A stretch of DNA of 18,331 bases. It comes from JAFGGG01 sp964638895. Its GTDB lineage: Bacteria; Spirochaetota; Spirochaetia; SZUA-6; RPPD01. This document shows positions 1-7,347 of the stretch, one piece after another. A program made the translations under genes and the position numbers. Below the pieces are notes generated by a model. The model was not told the DNA's origin. It searched no databases and saw nothing but the letters and a program-made list of their open reading frames with translations. The stretch covers positions 1 through 18,331 of the forward strand of contig CAZWYY010000065.1 of NCBI GenBank assembly GCA_964638895.1, written 5' to 3'. The stretch's first letter is position 1. Every line of letters begins with the position of its first letter.

Positions 1-192
1 AAGATGAACGGCAGGGACTGTTTCCGGGCATTGAAAAAGATCAACCCCGCGGTCAAGGCCGTGCTCATTACCGGGCATATCCCGGAGGATATGGCCTATG
101 ACGCCCTGAACGACGGCATGCGGGACGTAATCTTTAAACCCTTCAGTAAAACCCGCCTGGCCCAAGTGGTGTATAATCTGATCAACGAATAA
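1..192 (+). CDS. Receiver-domain C-terminus (partial; response regulator or hybrid kinase)
   Basis: The frame is open at the left edge and ends at TAA 190-192. The 63 visible residues are the second half of a CheY-like receiver domain. NGRDCF follows where the phospho-acceptor Asp and its MP motif would lie, just outside the window. VLITGH holds the conserved Thr of beta-4, and FKPF holds the conserved Lys and cis-Pro of beta-5. The protein ends one helix later, so the receiver is C-terminal. That fits a hybrid histidine kinase or a stand-alone receiver protein, and the missing part decides which. It is convergent with the glycosyltransferase; the 26-bp gap shows no convincing terminator. Confidence 0.85.
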   Translation, partial: KMNGRDCFRALKKINPAVKAVLITGHIPEDMAYDALNDGMRDVIFKPFSKTRLAQVVYNLINE

Positions 193-218
193 CCGGTAAC
201 ACCGTATGCCGGCCCGTC

Positions 219-1625
219 CTAAACCGAATACAGCAGCTTGCTTTTTTCCAGGCGTTTACGGGAGGCGCGGATTTCGTCCGCGTAATCGCTGAACACCTTC
301 TGCAGATTGTGAGACAGGGTATTGTACCCGAATTCCCGTTTGGCGATTTCGAAGTTCATGTTGACGATCTGTTCTTTCTCATTCGGGTGGTGCAGAAGGT
401 AATGTATCTCGTCAATGACCTTGTCCGAGATGATAAGCCTTCCGTCCTGGTCATCGTAACTGTCGCGTATCTCTATGTTTTTCAGCCCTGTGATTTTGAT
501 GTCGGTCTTGTAAACCAGGTAGGTGGTGGTAACCAGGGGCACGCGCGCGGCGATGGTTTCCAGCAGCGCGTTGCCGAACCCCTCCCAGATGGGCAGGTAG
601 GTTACCAGGTCGGCATTGGCCACCACGTCGCGGTTGGTATACAGCCGCCTGCCGTTTTTATCCTCCCCGCGCTGTGAGAACACGCGGTCGGAGATAAAGT
701 GTAGGGGGATCTCCCTTTTTTGGGCCAACTCCTTTATTTGGGCCACATAGTGGTTGTCCGGCTCGTCGCCCTGGTAAAGCGAGATGATGTACCGGATGCG
801 CGGGTGCAGCGCCGGATATTTACGCACAAGCTTATGCAACAGCTCCACCGAATCCTCGATCCGTTTGCGGCGCACGATCCGGGTGGGCTGCACCACCAGG
901 ATGTCGTCGTCTTTGAATCCAAGGTCTTCGCGGAAGCGGCTGTTGTACTCGTCCTTCTGCACCGGGTGGTCAAAATCCTCGCAGTTAGGCACGATGATGG
1001 GCCGCACGCGCTTGATGGAGCGCAGGATGTGCGCCGCGTAGGATGTGAGTACGATATGCTCCGAGCCCAGCTCCGCGGGCGGCATGATCTCGTTCAACAG
1101 GCCCTCTATGTGGTTGTTGCTGAAGCGGCTGCGCTCCCACCAGAAATCGTGATGGTGAAAGATCGTGGCCATGCGCCGCTCTGTGGCCAGGTTGTACACC
1201 GCGATCCCGCCCAAAAGCGTCATGGGCATGGCATTGGTGTTTTCCGCGATGATCACGTCGATATCATGTTTTTTCAGGTGTTCGTAGATGCCGTTGGCGA
1301 TGTCGTTGCCGAACATGGTCATCTTGTCCAGAATGCCGTTGCGCATCTCCTTGGTAAGCACCGAAGGGTTGCCGGAAAGGTACGGGAACACGAGGTTCTC
1401 ATAGTAATGTTGTTCCGGGGAATCGAAGCGGATGCGCTCCGCCAGGATCTGGTTTTTTTTGGGGATGGCGGAAAGCGGTTTTATGTATGTGCCCGCGATG
1501 GTGAACACCGTATGGCCCATGGCAAGGAGTACCTGGATCCATTTGTCCACCTCCAGGGACACGCCGTCCACACCACCGAGTTTTCCGCAGATAAAACAAA
1601 TCCGGAACCCTTGCTCCATATTCAT
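219..1625 (-). CDS. GT4-family glycosyltransferase
   Basis: A GT-B fold retaining glycosyltransferase of about 468 aa, transferring a sugar from a nucleotide-sugar donor; acceptor unknown. The N-terminal half opens with a beta-strand and glycine loop (ICFICGKLGGVDGV) typical of the acceptor domain, and a His/aromatic cluster HHHDFWWERSRF follows near residue 157. The C-terminal half has VQPTRIVRRKRIE (phosphate-contacting Arg/Lys) and the GT4 E-x7-E signature EGFGNALLE near residues 348-356. No signal peptide or membrane segment is seen, so it is cytosolic. Start choice is uncertain: in-frame TTG 1634, GTG 1631 and 1628, ATG 1625 and 1619 are clustered. ATG 1625 is chosen because the promoter's predicted +1 falls near 1633. 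It stands alone, so no pathway can be inferred. Confidence 0.88.
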   Translation of the reverse strand: MNMEQGFRICFICGKLGGVDGVSLEVDKWIQVLLAMGHTVFTIAGTYIKPLSAIPKKNQILAERIRFDSPEQHYYENLVFPYLSGNPSVLTKEMRNGILDKMTMFGNDIANGIYEHLKKHDIDVIIAENTNAMPMTLLGGIAVYNLATERRMATIFHHHDFWWERSRFSNNHIEGLLNEIMPPAELGSEHIVLTSYAAHILRSIKRVRPIIVPNCEDFDHPVQKDEYNSRFREDLGFKDDDILVVQPTRIVRRKRIEDSVELLHKLVRKYPALHPRIRYIISLYQGDEPDNHYVAQIKELAQKREIPLHFISDRVFSQRGEDKNGRRLYTNRDVVANADLVTYLPIWEGFGNALLETIAARVPLVTTTYLVYKTDIKITGLKNIEIRDSYDDQDGRLIISDKVIDEIHYLLHHPNEKEQIVNMNFEIAKREFGYNTLSHNLQKVFSDYADEIRASRKRLEKSKLLYSV

Positions 1626-1639
1626 CACCACCAATTTTG

Positions 1640-1669
1640 ATAATAGGGTATGGCCCCCGTGGCTGTCAA
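1640..1669 (-). promoter_or_regulatory. Sigma-70 promoter of the glycosyltransferase, almost on its start codon
   Basis: Read on the minus strand, TTGACA (1669-1664, 6/6) is followed after 18 bp by TATTAT (1645-1640, 5/6). Transcription would begin near 1633. That leaves about 8 nt before ATG 1625, or none if TTG 1634 or GTG 1631 is used. Confidence 0.6.
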
Positions 1670-1734
1670 GTAATCGCCGGTCAGGGTGAGAGGATGCCCG
1701 GGATACGGGGAACGGTGATTCTTGTCTTACCCCG

Positions 1735-3039
1735 TCAGGAATTTTCGCCGGGTTCGGGCGGTGAGCAGGGCAGGAAGATGGTTACCGTGGTTCCCCTACG
1801 CTCTGTGCTTTGGATTTCGATCGTCCCTCCGTGCGCGTCCACAATACGCTTGCTTAACGAGAACCCGATACCATACCCGCCCGTCTCCCTGGAGCGTGAG
1901 CTGTCTACGCGGTAAAACGGCTCAAAAATATAGGGCAGGTCCCGGTTCGGTATGCCGTACCCATAGTCCTTAACGCTGATATCCACGCCGCCCTCCTTTG
2001 TCTGAATCCGTACCCGCGCCGGCTTTTCCTGATGTGCCGAGTACCTGAGGGCATTGTCCAGGATGTTATTAAAGAGCATGGTGAGCTGCCTTGCATCCGC
2101 CCGGATAACCGGCGCGTTTTTGGGCGCGTGCCACACTATACCGGGCTTCCTCCCGGCAAAGGAGTCGATGATATTTTTTAAAAAACCTTGAAGCGCGATC
2201 TCTTCCGGGTTGGGCTTACCGTAGGGGCTATTGATACGCGCGGTTTCCAGGATTTCGGAGATCATGCCTTCCATGCCGTCCATCTCTTCAGTAAGCGTGT
2301 GCTTCAATTTTCGGTCCTTTATAAACTCCGCCGCCACCTTCATCCGGGTCAGGGGTGAGCGCAGCTCGTGGCTGACGTCGAGCAGCAGCTGGTCCTTGGC
2401 CTTGAGCATTTTTTTTATCTGGTCCGCCATCACATTAAAACGCACGGAAAGCTCCCCCAACTCGTCCATGCGCCGCACCGGGATGTGGATGTCAAGGTTC
2501 CCGGCTTTTATCTGCTCAACCGCCTTTTGCAGTTGTTTTACGGGTTTGATGATCGTGCGGATAAAAAGATAGCTGGCGATAAAAAGCAGCAGAATAAGCG
2601 CCAGGACGAAATAAAACCCCTGGGGCAGCCTGGGATGCAAAAAAAGGATGTGCCCGTACAGCAGGTAGCTCCTGTCGCCGTTTTTGCTTAAAAGGTAGGG
2701 TGTCTCATGGTAGATACCGGCGCTTCTTTTGGTGTTTTTTTCAATCTCAGCGAAGGTGGGCATGTTCGGGTTGGTGGCCCAGCTTGTATGACTGTCCCTG
2801 TAACGGATATCCAGGTACAACCGGCCGGCTATCTGTCTGGCGTGTGCCAGCGTGGGCTCGCTGTCCAGGTCGGCGAAAATGTATGAGGCGTACGCGCGCA
2901 GGCGCTCGTGAAGCGAAGGCACCTCCGGCGAGCGGAAAAAAACAAGGAGAAGAGAGAAAAAAAGCACATTGATGAACACGGCGGTAAAGAGCATGGTGGC
3001 CAGCAGCCGGATAAAAATCGAGTTGAGGCGTTTTTTCAC
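1735..3039 (-). CDS. CpxA-like membrane sensor histidine kinase
   Basis: A 434-aa sensor kinase of the envelope-stress type. Order: TM1 about 8-35; periplasmic loop about 36-140; TM2 about 142-160; HAMP linker (KPVKQLQKAVEQI, DELGEL) about 160-212; H-box DVSHELRSPLTRM with phospho-acceptor His near 224; N-box NNILDNALRYS; G1 KDYGYGIP; F-box FEPFYRVD; G2 GGYGIGFSLSKRIV. Start is GTG 3039, overlapping the regulator's stop as GTGA (4 bp), with GGAGAGGG just upstream. A longer in-frame extension to 3171 would only overlap the regulator and is rejected. It should phosphorylate the adjacent OmpR-type regulator. E. coli CpxA is similar in length and layout (known family); the actual signal here is not visible. 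Confidence 0.9.
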   Translation of the reverse strand: MKKRLNSIFIRLLATMLFTAVFINVLFFSLLLVFFRSPEVPSLHERLRAYASYIFADLDSEPTLAHARQIAGRLYLDIRYRDSHTSWATNPNMPTFAEIEKNTKRSAGIYHETPYLLSKNGDRSYLLYGHILFLHPRLPQGFYFVLALILLLFIASYLFIRTIIKPVKQLQKAVEQIKAGNLDIHIPVRRMDELGELSVRFNVMADQIKKMLKAKDQLLLDVSHELRSPLTRMKVAAEFIKDRKLKHTLTEEMDGMEGMISEILETARINSPYGKPNPEEIALQGFLKNIIDSFAGRKPGIVWHAPKNAPVIRADARQLTMLFNNILDNALRYSAHQEKPARVRIQTKEGGVDISVKDYGYGIPNRDLPYIFEPFYRVDSSRSRETGGYGIGFSLSKRIVDAHGGTIEIQSTERRGTTVTIFLPCSPPEPGENS

Positions 3040-3722
3040 TTTCCCTCTCCAATAAACATATAACCCGAACCCCATACCGTTTTGATAAAGCGCGGGCGCT
3101 TCGGATCGTCCCCCAGTTTCTGGCGCAGCCTGCTCAACAGCACGTCGATGGAGCGGTCGAAGGCGTTCCATTCGTCGCCGCGCATGTGGGCCATGATCTG
3201 GTCCCTGGAATATACCCTGCCCGGATGACGCACAAACAGCGCCAGGAGGGTATATTCCAGGGAAGTAAGTCCCAGGTCACGTCCGTCCAAAGCGGCGCTG
3301 TGCCGGGCGCCGTCGACCGTAAGCGGCCCGATAACGGTTATTTCCCGGTTGGTATCGGGCGCGACGCGCCGCAACACCGATTCCATGCGGGCCACAAGCT
3401 CCCTGGGTTCAAAGGGCTTGGCCAGATAATCGTCCGCCCCCAGTTCCAGCCCCATCACCCGGTCGCTCAGCTCTTCGCGCGCAGTGAGCATGATCACCGG
3501 GATGGTGTATTTTTCACGGATTTTTTTAAGAAGCTCGAACCCGTTCATCCTGGGAAGCATAATGTCCAGGATGATAATATCCGGAAGCTCCGGAGAAAGC
3601 ATCCTCAGCGCTTCCTCCGGATCCGGTGCGCTTCTGGCGTGAAAATCGAATTTATTAAAATATTCAATTAAAAGCGCGTTCAGCTTTTTATCATCATCGA
3701 TAATCAGGACTTCCCGGGCCAT
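3036..3722 (-). CDS. OmpR/CpxR-type response regulator
   Basis: A 228-aa two-domain regulator. The receiver (about 1-120) has the acidic pocket IIDDD, phospho-acceptor Asp53 in IILDIMLPRMNG, Thr80 in IMLTAREE and Lys102 in LAKPFEPREL. A winged-helix DNA-binding domain (about 130-228) carries LTSLEYTLLALFVRHPGRVYSRDQI and DRSIDVLLSRLRQKLGDDP, ending with the wing hairpin TVWGSGYMF. Start is ATG 3722 (MAREVLIIDDD), the usual family N-terminus; an in-frame GTG at 3737 adds five residues and lies nearer a GGAG/AAGGG stretch, so it is a live alternative. The gene overlaps the end of the CpxP-like gene and the start of the kinase gene. It probably binds the repeat array before the operon. Confidence 0.92.
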   Translation of the reverse strand: MAREVLIIDDDKKLNALLIEYFNKFDFHARSAPDPEEALRMLSPELPDIIILDIMLPRMNGFELLKKIREKYTIPVIMLTAREELSDRVMGLELGADDYLAKPFEPRELVARMESVLRRVAPDTNREITVIGPLTVDGARHSAALDGRDLGLTSLEYTLLALFVRHPGRVYSRDQIMAHMRGDEWNAFDRSIDVLLSRLRQKLGDDPKRPRFIKTVWGSGYMFIGEGK

Positions 3723-4174
3723 GCGCGATTGTACCACAGGCCCTTCATCTCCTCAAGCAAGGCCACAAGTTTCTGTTTTTGCGCGGTGCTTAAAGTGTCA
3801 TGAAAGCGTTTAAGTTGGATCAGGATGAAATCGCGCACCTCCTGCTGTCCGGTCTGCCTGCTGTCCATGTACTGCTCGATGCGGCCGGTGTCCAGGCTGT
3901 CGGAAAGAATCTGGCTCTTCAGAAACTCAAAATCCTGTTCCCACTGCGGCTTATTTTCCGCTATTTTTTGGGTGATCTGCTTTTGAATATCCTTCAGCAG
4001 ATCCACTTGGCTTTGGGAAAGATCAAGCTCGTTCTTCAACCTGCCTATAATAAACTCCGCCTGTTTCCCCGGGGTGCCGTGATGCGGGCCGTGCGCCCTG
4101 CACGCTCCAAGAAAAAGTACCGCGGCGCCTGCGATTACCGTAAGGGCAGCCAATGTAAATCGTTTATGGTTCAT
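3704..4174 (-). CDS. Spy/CpxP-like periplasmic chaperone lipoprotein
   Basis: A 156-aa exported protein. The N-terminus is a lipoprotein signal: KR, a hydrophobic stretch, and lipobox LGAC with lipidated Cys25, followed by a His-rich AHGPHHG that could bind metal. The mature part is helical with two LTxxQ-type motifs, LSQSQ at 52-56 and LSTAQ at 128-132, the hallmark of the Spy/CpxP family of ATP-independent chaperones and stress-feedback proteins. Start ATG 4174 has an excellent AAGGAGG at 4187-4181. It is the first gene of an operon with the CpxR/CpxA-like pair; by analogy with CpxP it may hold the kinase inactive until envelope damage. E. coli CpxP is soluble, so membrane tethering is a difference. 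Confidence 0.85.
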   Translation of the reverse strand: MNHKRFTLAALTVIAGAAVLFLGACRAHGPHHGTPGKQAEFIIGRLKNELDLSQSQVDLLKDIQKQITQKIAENKPQWEQDFEFLKSQILSDSLDTGRIEQYMDSRQTGQQEVRDFILIQLKRFHDTLSTAQKQKLVALLEEMKGLWYNRAWPGKS

Positions 4175-4194
4175 TTCAAACCTCCTTAGGCTGG

Positions 4195-4247
4195 AGTATA
4201 TGCCCTGAATGTAACATGGATTTTACGGAATTGTAACAGTTTGTAAC
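4195..4247 (-). promoter_or_regulatory. cpxP-operon promoter with four helically phased CpxR-like half-sites
   Basis: On the plus strand, TGTAAC occurs at 4210-4215, 4232-4237 and 4242-4247, with a variant TTTTAC at 4221-4226. Spacings are 11, 11 and 10 bp, so all lie on one helix face. Read toward the operon they are GTTACA, GTTACA, GTAAAA, GTTACA, close to the CpxR pattern GTAAA-N5-GTAAA. The minus-strand -10 candidate TATACT is at 4200-4195 with no good -35, as expected of an activator-dependent promoter. Predicted +1 is near 4188, directly before the AAGGAGG. Confidence 0.65.
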
Positions 4248-4361
4248 CGTACCCGGAAATTGCACGAATACGCGGGCCGCAGTGGCGGTGCTGCCATCAG
4301 GTCATATTATATATAGAAAAATTTATATTTACCGGGCCCCCTGCTTTTACTATTTTAATAT

Positions 4362-4367
4362 AAGGAG
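4362..4367 (+). promoter_or_regulatory. Shine-Dalgarno that decides the msrA start
   Basis: AAGGAG abuts the first in-frame ATG (4368), which is too close to be used. It lies 6 nt before the second ATG at 4374, which is therefore the preferred start. Confidence 0.75.
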
Positions 4368-4373
4368 ATGGAT

Positions 4374-4883
4374 ATGGAAACAGCGGTATTGGGCGGGGGG
4401 TGCTTCTGGTGCCTGGAAGCCGTATTTGATCGCGTGGAAGGGGTGATCCGGGTTGAATCCGGGTATGCCGGCGGGCACATGGAAAATCCCACCTATGAAC
4501 AGGTGTGCACGGGCGGTACCGGACACGCCGAGGTGGTGCGGATCACTTTTGATCTCGGTCTGATCAGTTACGAAGAGCTTCTGGATATTTTCTGGCTGGC
4601 CCATGACCCCACCACGCCGAACAGGCAGGGAAATGACGTGGGTCCGCAGTACCGCTCTATTATCCTGTATCTTGATGAGGAACAGCAAAACACGGCCCGG
4701 CGGTCCATGGCCCGGGTCGGGGACAAGCTTAAACTCACCCGGCCCCTTGTGACCGAACTGATGCCGCTTAAAAAGTTTTACCCGGCGGAAGATTACCACA
4801 AGAATTATTATGACAAGAACCGCGCTGCCCCGTACTGTACCTATGTCATCCACCCAAAACTTAAAAAACTGGGCCTGGAATGA
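4374..4883 (+). CDS. msrA: Peptide methionine-S-sulfoxide reductase MsrA
   Basis: A 169-aa short-form MsrA that repairs methionine-S-sulfoxide in proteins and free methionine. The active-site motif GCFWC places the catalytic Cys at 10 and a probable resolving Cys at 13. Other family motifs are GYAGG, GHAEVVRITFD, FWLAHDPTTPNRQGNDVGPQYRS (read across residues about 75-97), and the C-terminal YCTYVIHPKLKKL. It lacks the longer N- and C-terminal extensions of E. coli MsrA. No signal peptide is present, so it is cytosolic. It is a monocistronic gene, divergent from the cpx-like operon and convergent with the epimerase gene. No strong sigma-70 promoter was found; the AT-rich stretch 4302-4331 is a possible site. 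Confidence 0.96.
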   Translation: METAVLGGGCFWCLEAVFDRVEGVIRVESGYAGGHMENPTYEQVCTGGTGHAEVVRITFDLGLISYEELLDIFWLAHDPTTPNRQGNDVGPQYRSIILYLDEEQQNTARRSMARVGDKLKLTRPLVTELMPLKKFYPAEDYHKNYYDKNRAAPYCTYVIHPKLKKLGLE

Positions 4884-4898
4884 CGAGATGGAATAACG

Positions 4899-4935
4899 GG
4901 ACCGATTAAGGCTGCGCCGGGCTCAGCCGCGGTCC
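4899..4935. terminator. Hairpin between convergent genes (possible terminator)
   Basis: GGACCG (4899-4904) pairs with CGGTCC (4930-4935), and inside it GGCT (4910-4913) pairs with AGCC (4925-4928). It lies between the msrA and epimerase stop codons. No T-tract follows on either strand, so a terminator role is inferred from position. Confidence 0.4.
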
Positions 4936-4937
4936 GC

Positions 4938-6152
4938 TCAGTTTTGGGCCAGGCGCGTGAGTATTTCAAAACAGGCCCTGGCGTGATGGTAGGGCCCGCT
5001 CCAGGGGCCTGCCTTGAATACCGACCTGTCAGGCCTCCGGTCCGCGCGGAGTTGTTTATACCAGTCGCCGTGGGTGCGGTCCACCAGAAACGCCTTGATA
5101 TAGCCCCAGGAAGCGACGGCGGCGTAAAAAAAGCCTCGGTCTCCGGTCTGTTGAAACGCGTTATAAAACCCCACCAGCGCCTCGGCCTGCACCCACCAGG
5201 CCTTTTCCGGGGAGGTCTGCCCGCGCGCGTTGATCTCATTGCGGATACCGCCGTCCTCTTCCAGCGCGTCCCGCAGAACGGCCCGGGCCAGCCGCAGGGA
5301 GTCCTCCCTGATTTGGACGGTAAGGTCCCGGCCATCCTGCAGTTCGGCGGCTTCCCACAAGAGCCAGCTGCCTTCTATATCATGACCCGGCGACATATCC
5401 CGCACAAGGGAGTTCCAGTGCTCATCAAAGAACAGCCTGAAATGGGCGGTCTCTTTGTCTATGATATGCCGTTGAAAGATTGTAAGCAGTTCCCCGTGTT
5501 TTTGCCTGAGGCGCGCGTCATTCCACACCCGTAATAAATTCGAATACGCCTCCAGAATATGCAGCATGGTATTCATGGATTTCCGGCAGTTGATTTCTTT
5601 GTGACTCAGGCGCATGTCTTTTAGGCTTCCCCAGGCACGGGTGCTGCCTTCGATATACCCGCCGTTTATATGATCCCGGGCGTGTTCTTCCAGAAGCGCG
5701 AACACTTCTCGTGCCCGCAGCAGACTCTCCCCCCTCCCCGTCGCCAGATAATATTCGGTCAGGCCGTAGATACCGAAGGCCTGGGCGTAGTGGTGTTTGC
5801 GGTCGGCCACAGGCCTTCCCCTGCGGTTTACGCTCCAGTATAGCCCGCCGTACGTTTGGTCGCGGAACACATCACAGAGATACCCGTACGCGTAATCGGC
5901 CATCTCCAGGTAACGGGCCACGCCGAACTCGCGGTAGGCACGGGCATATGTCCACAGGATGCGCGCGCACAGGATTGCGCTGCGCGGCACCCTGTTGTGC
6001 ACGCGCAGGTTGTTGGTCAGGGCCCCGTAAAAACCCCCGTGTTTTGGGTCTTTGACATGGTTGATCCAGAAGGGGAGAATGTTTTCCGTAAGCTCCCTGC
6101 GGATCTCCTGTGCCGGGAAGGCTGCGGCAAAAGATTGTTCCATAGGCGCCAT
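4938..6152 (-). CDS. AGE-family epimerase, probably cellobiose 2-epimerase
   Basis: A 404-aa (alpha/alpha)6-barrel sugar epimerase. Cellobiose 2-epimerase converts the reducing-end glucose of beta-1,4-disaccharides to mannose. Visible motifs: ILPFWINHVKDPKHGGFYG near the N-terminus, LCARILWTYARAYREFG, and the distinctive CE-type NCRKSMNTMLHILEAYSNL with His198. GHDIEGSWLLWEAAE carries His257 and Glu260, and GPYHHARACFEIL carries His389. These match in spacing the His/His/Glu/His set described for Rhodothermus cellobiose 2-epimerase (family knowledge). Length is normal. It starts 8 bp after the cutA stop without a good Shine-Dalgarno, so translation may be coupled; ATG 6143 is an alternative. 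Other AGE specificities such as mannose isomerase are possible. Confidence 0.85.
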   Translation of the reverse strand: MAPMEQSFAAAFPAQEIRRELTENILPFWINHVKDPKHGGFYGALTNNLRVHNRVPRSAILCARILWTYARAYREFGVARYLEMADYAYGYLCDVFRDQTYGGLYWSVNRRGRPVADRKHHYAQAFGIYGLTEYYLATGRGESLLRAREVFALLEEHARDHINGGYIEGSTRAWGSLKDMRLSHKEINCRKSMNTMLHILEAYSNLLRVWNDARLRQKHGELLTIFQRHIIDKETAHFRLFFDEHWNSLVRDMSPGHDIEGSWLLWEAAELQDGRDLTVQIREDSLRLARAVLRDALEEDGGIRNEINARGQTSPEKAWWVQAEALVGFYNAFQQTGDRGFFYAAVASWGYIKAFLVDRTHGDWYKQLRADRRPDRSVFKAGPWSGPYHHARACFEILTRLAQN

Positions 6153-6159
6153 TATGAAG

Positions 6160-6486
6160 TTACAACAGCACCTTGTCCACCCATGACAGGTAGGGCTCGT
6201 ACCCGTCCTGAACGGGTATGACGATAAGCTCCGGCACCTCGTAGGGATGAATCTCTTTAAGCAGGATTTTGATCTTATCCGTAAGGGCGGCCTGTGTTTT
6301 TAACAGCAGCAGGGCCTCGGTGTCCTCGCGCACCTCACCCTCCCAGCGGTAGACACTGGAAATCGGATCGATGATCTGCACACAGGCGGCAAGTTTGTCG
6401 ACCACAAACCGGCGGGCCATGGACCGGGCCTTGTCGGGCGGAACCGAAATAAAACAGGTGATGTATTCATTCCGCGGTTCATTCAT
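6160..6486 (-). CDS. cutA: CutA1 divalent-cation tolerance protein
   Basis: A 108-aa small trimeric ferredoxin-like protein. Family features: ITCFISVPP at the first strand, ARRFVVDKLAACVQII, SSVYRWEGEV, ALLLLKT, and the late motif HPYEVPELIVIPV followed by YLSWV. It is linked to copper tolerance in E. coli, but its exact biochemical role is unsettled. Start ATG 6486 has AAAGGAG about 8 nt upstream. It is probably co-transcribed with the downstream epimerase gene (7-bp gap) with no obvious functional link. Confidence 0.94.
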   Translation of the reverse strand: MNEPRNEYITCFISVPPDKARSMARRFVVDKLAACVQIIDPISSVYRWEGEVREDTEALLLLKTQAALTDKIKILLKEIHPYEVPELIVIPVQDGYEPYLSWVDKVLL

Positions 6487-6508
6487 ATGTGAGCTCCTTT
6501 TATTTATG

Positions 6509-6558
6509 AAAAAGCCGGCCAGCGGAAGCGTTAGCGAGACCTTCGGCGGTGGCTTTTT
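6509..6558. terminator. Bidirectional-looking terminator after the patatin-like gene
   Basis: AAAAAGCC (6509-6516) and GGCTTTTT (6551-6558) form a perfect 8-bp inverted repeat enclosing a partly paired 34-nt interior. Read on the minus strand it begins within the patatin stop codon and ends in a T-run, separating that operon from cutA. Confidence 0.6.
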
Positions 6559-7342
6559 ACAGCTTTTTCTTCAGCTTCGGAATAAACGATGACATAGCCT
6601 CCTCGCCCCTGGCAATAAGCGCATCGATGTTTTTTAGATTGTAATAACTATAGCTGCCGAGGTCCGGGGCCACAAGAAAATCGGCGAACTTGTCGGCCTT
6701 ATTGGATTTGTTGTTCATAATTATAAAAAGACTGGCGTAAATGATATCCAGAATATGTTTCGGCGCCCCGTTTTTAGGGTAATAATAGTTCAGATCCACG
6801 GCGATCACCAGCCCCGCGCCCATTTCCCGGACTACATCCGAAGGTACGTTGTTGGTAAGGCCCCCGTCAACCAGCAGCTTTCCGTCAATTCTGGTGGGCT
6901 CAAAAATACCCGGAATGCTGCTTGAGGCCTGTACGGCCCTGGCCACGGACCCGCTTTTCAACAGCACTTCTCGTCCCGTGGAGATATCGACCGCCACGGC
7001 GCAGAAAGGGATTTTAAGATCCGCAAAGGATTTGTTCTTAAGCAGAAGTTCCATAAAATGCTCAAGCTTGTTGGTTTTGGCCAGACCGGTAATGGGGATG
7101 GTGGGGGTGATCAATTTGCCCCAGTTGATGTGTTCCGCGGTCCGCTTAATCTCCTGCCATGAATAGCCAGCGCAAAAAAGCGCGCCGATCACGCTGCCCA
7201 CGCTGGTTCCGGCCACATAATCCACGCCGATGCCGGCCAGGCTTAAGGCCTTGAGTACGCCGATATGGGCCAGCCCACGGGCGGCGCCTCCTCCCAGGGC
7301 GAGTCCGATTTTTCTGTTTCGTCTAAAAAAAGAAAATGCCAT
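6557..7342 (-). CDS. Patatin-like phospholipase (RssA/NTE type)
   Basis: A 261-aa serine hydrolase using a Ser-Asp dyad. The oxyanion loop is GLALGGGAARG (residues 13-23); the nucleophile elbow GTSVG puts catalytic Ser at 47; the DGG motif puts catalytic Asp at 159, followed by LTNNVPSDVV. This is the standard one-domain bacterial patatin of the RssA/YlbK group, which hydrolyses acyl esters of phospholipids. No signal peptide is present, so it is cytosolic or membrane-associated. ATG 7342 lies 5 bp after the pirin stop; only weak AAGA-like complementarity precedes it, so translation is probably coupled to pirin. Confidence 0.93.
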   Translation of the reverse strand: MAFSFFRRNRKIGLALGGGAARGLAHIGVLKALSLAGIGVDYVAGTSVGSVIGALFCAGYSWQEIKRTAEHINWGKLITPTIPITGLAKTNKLEHFMELLLKNKSFADLKIPFCAVAVDISTGREVLLKSGSVARAVQASSSIPGIFEPTRIDGKLLVDGGLTNNVPSDVVREMGAGLVIAVDLNYYYPKNGAPKHILDIIYASLFIIMNNKSNKADKFADFLVAPDLGSYSYYNLKNIDALIARGEEAMSSFIPKLKKKL

Positions 7343-7347
7343 ATATC

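Noticed and set aside
720..1640. 306-codon plus-strand open frame opposite the glycosyltransferase
   Set aside because: Its translation is rich in His/Val/Arg with no domain motifs, and it mirrors the well-supported GT4 gene. It is a high-GC shadow.
3040..3171. 44-residue N-terminal extension of the CpxA-like kinase
   Set aside because: It would overlap the regulator's DNA-binding domain by 136 bp. GTG 3039 has a good Shine-Dalgarno and the common 4-bp overlap.
6509..6558. Mobile-element terminal repeat
   Set aside because: A single short inverted repeat ending in T-runs directly at a stop codon is better explained as a terminator. No transposase is nearby.
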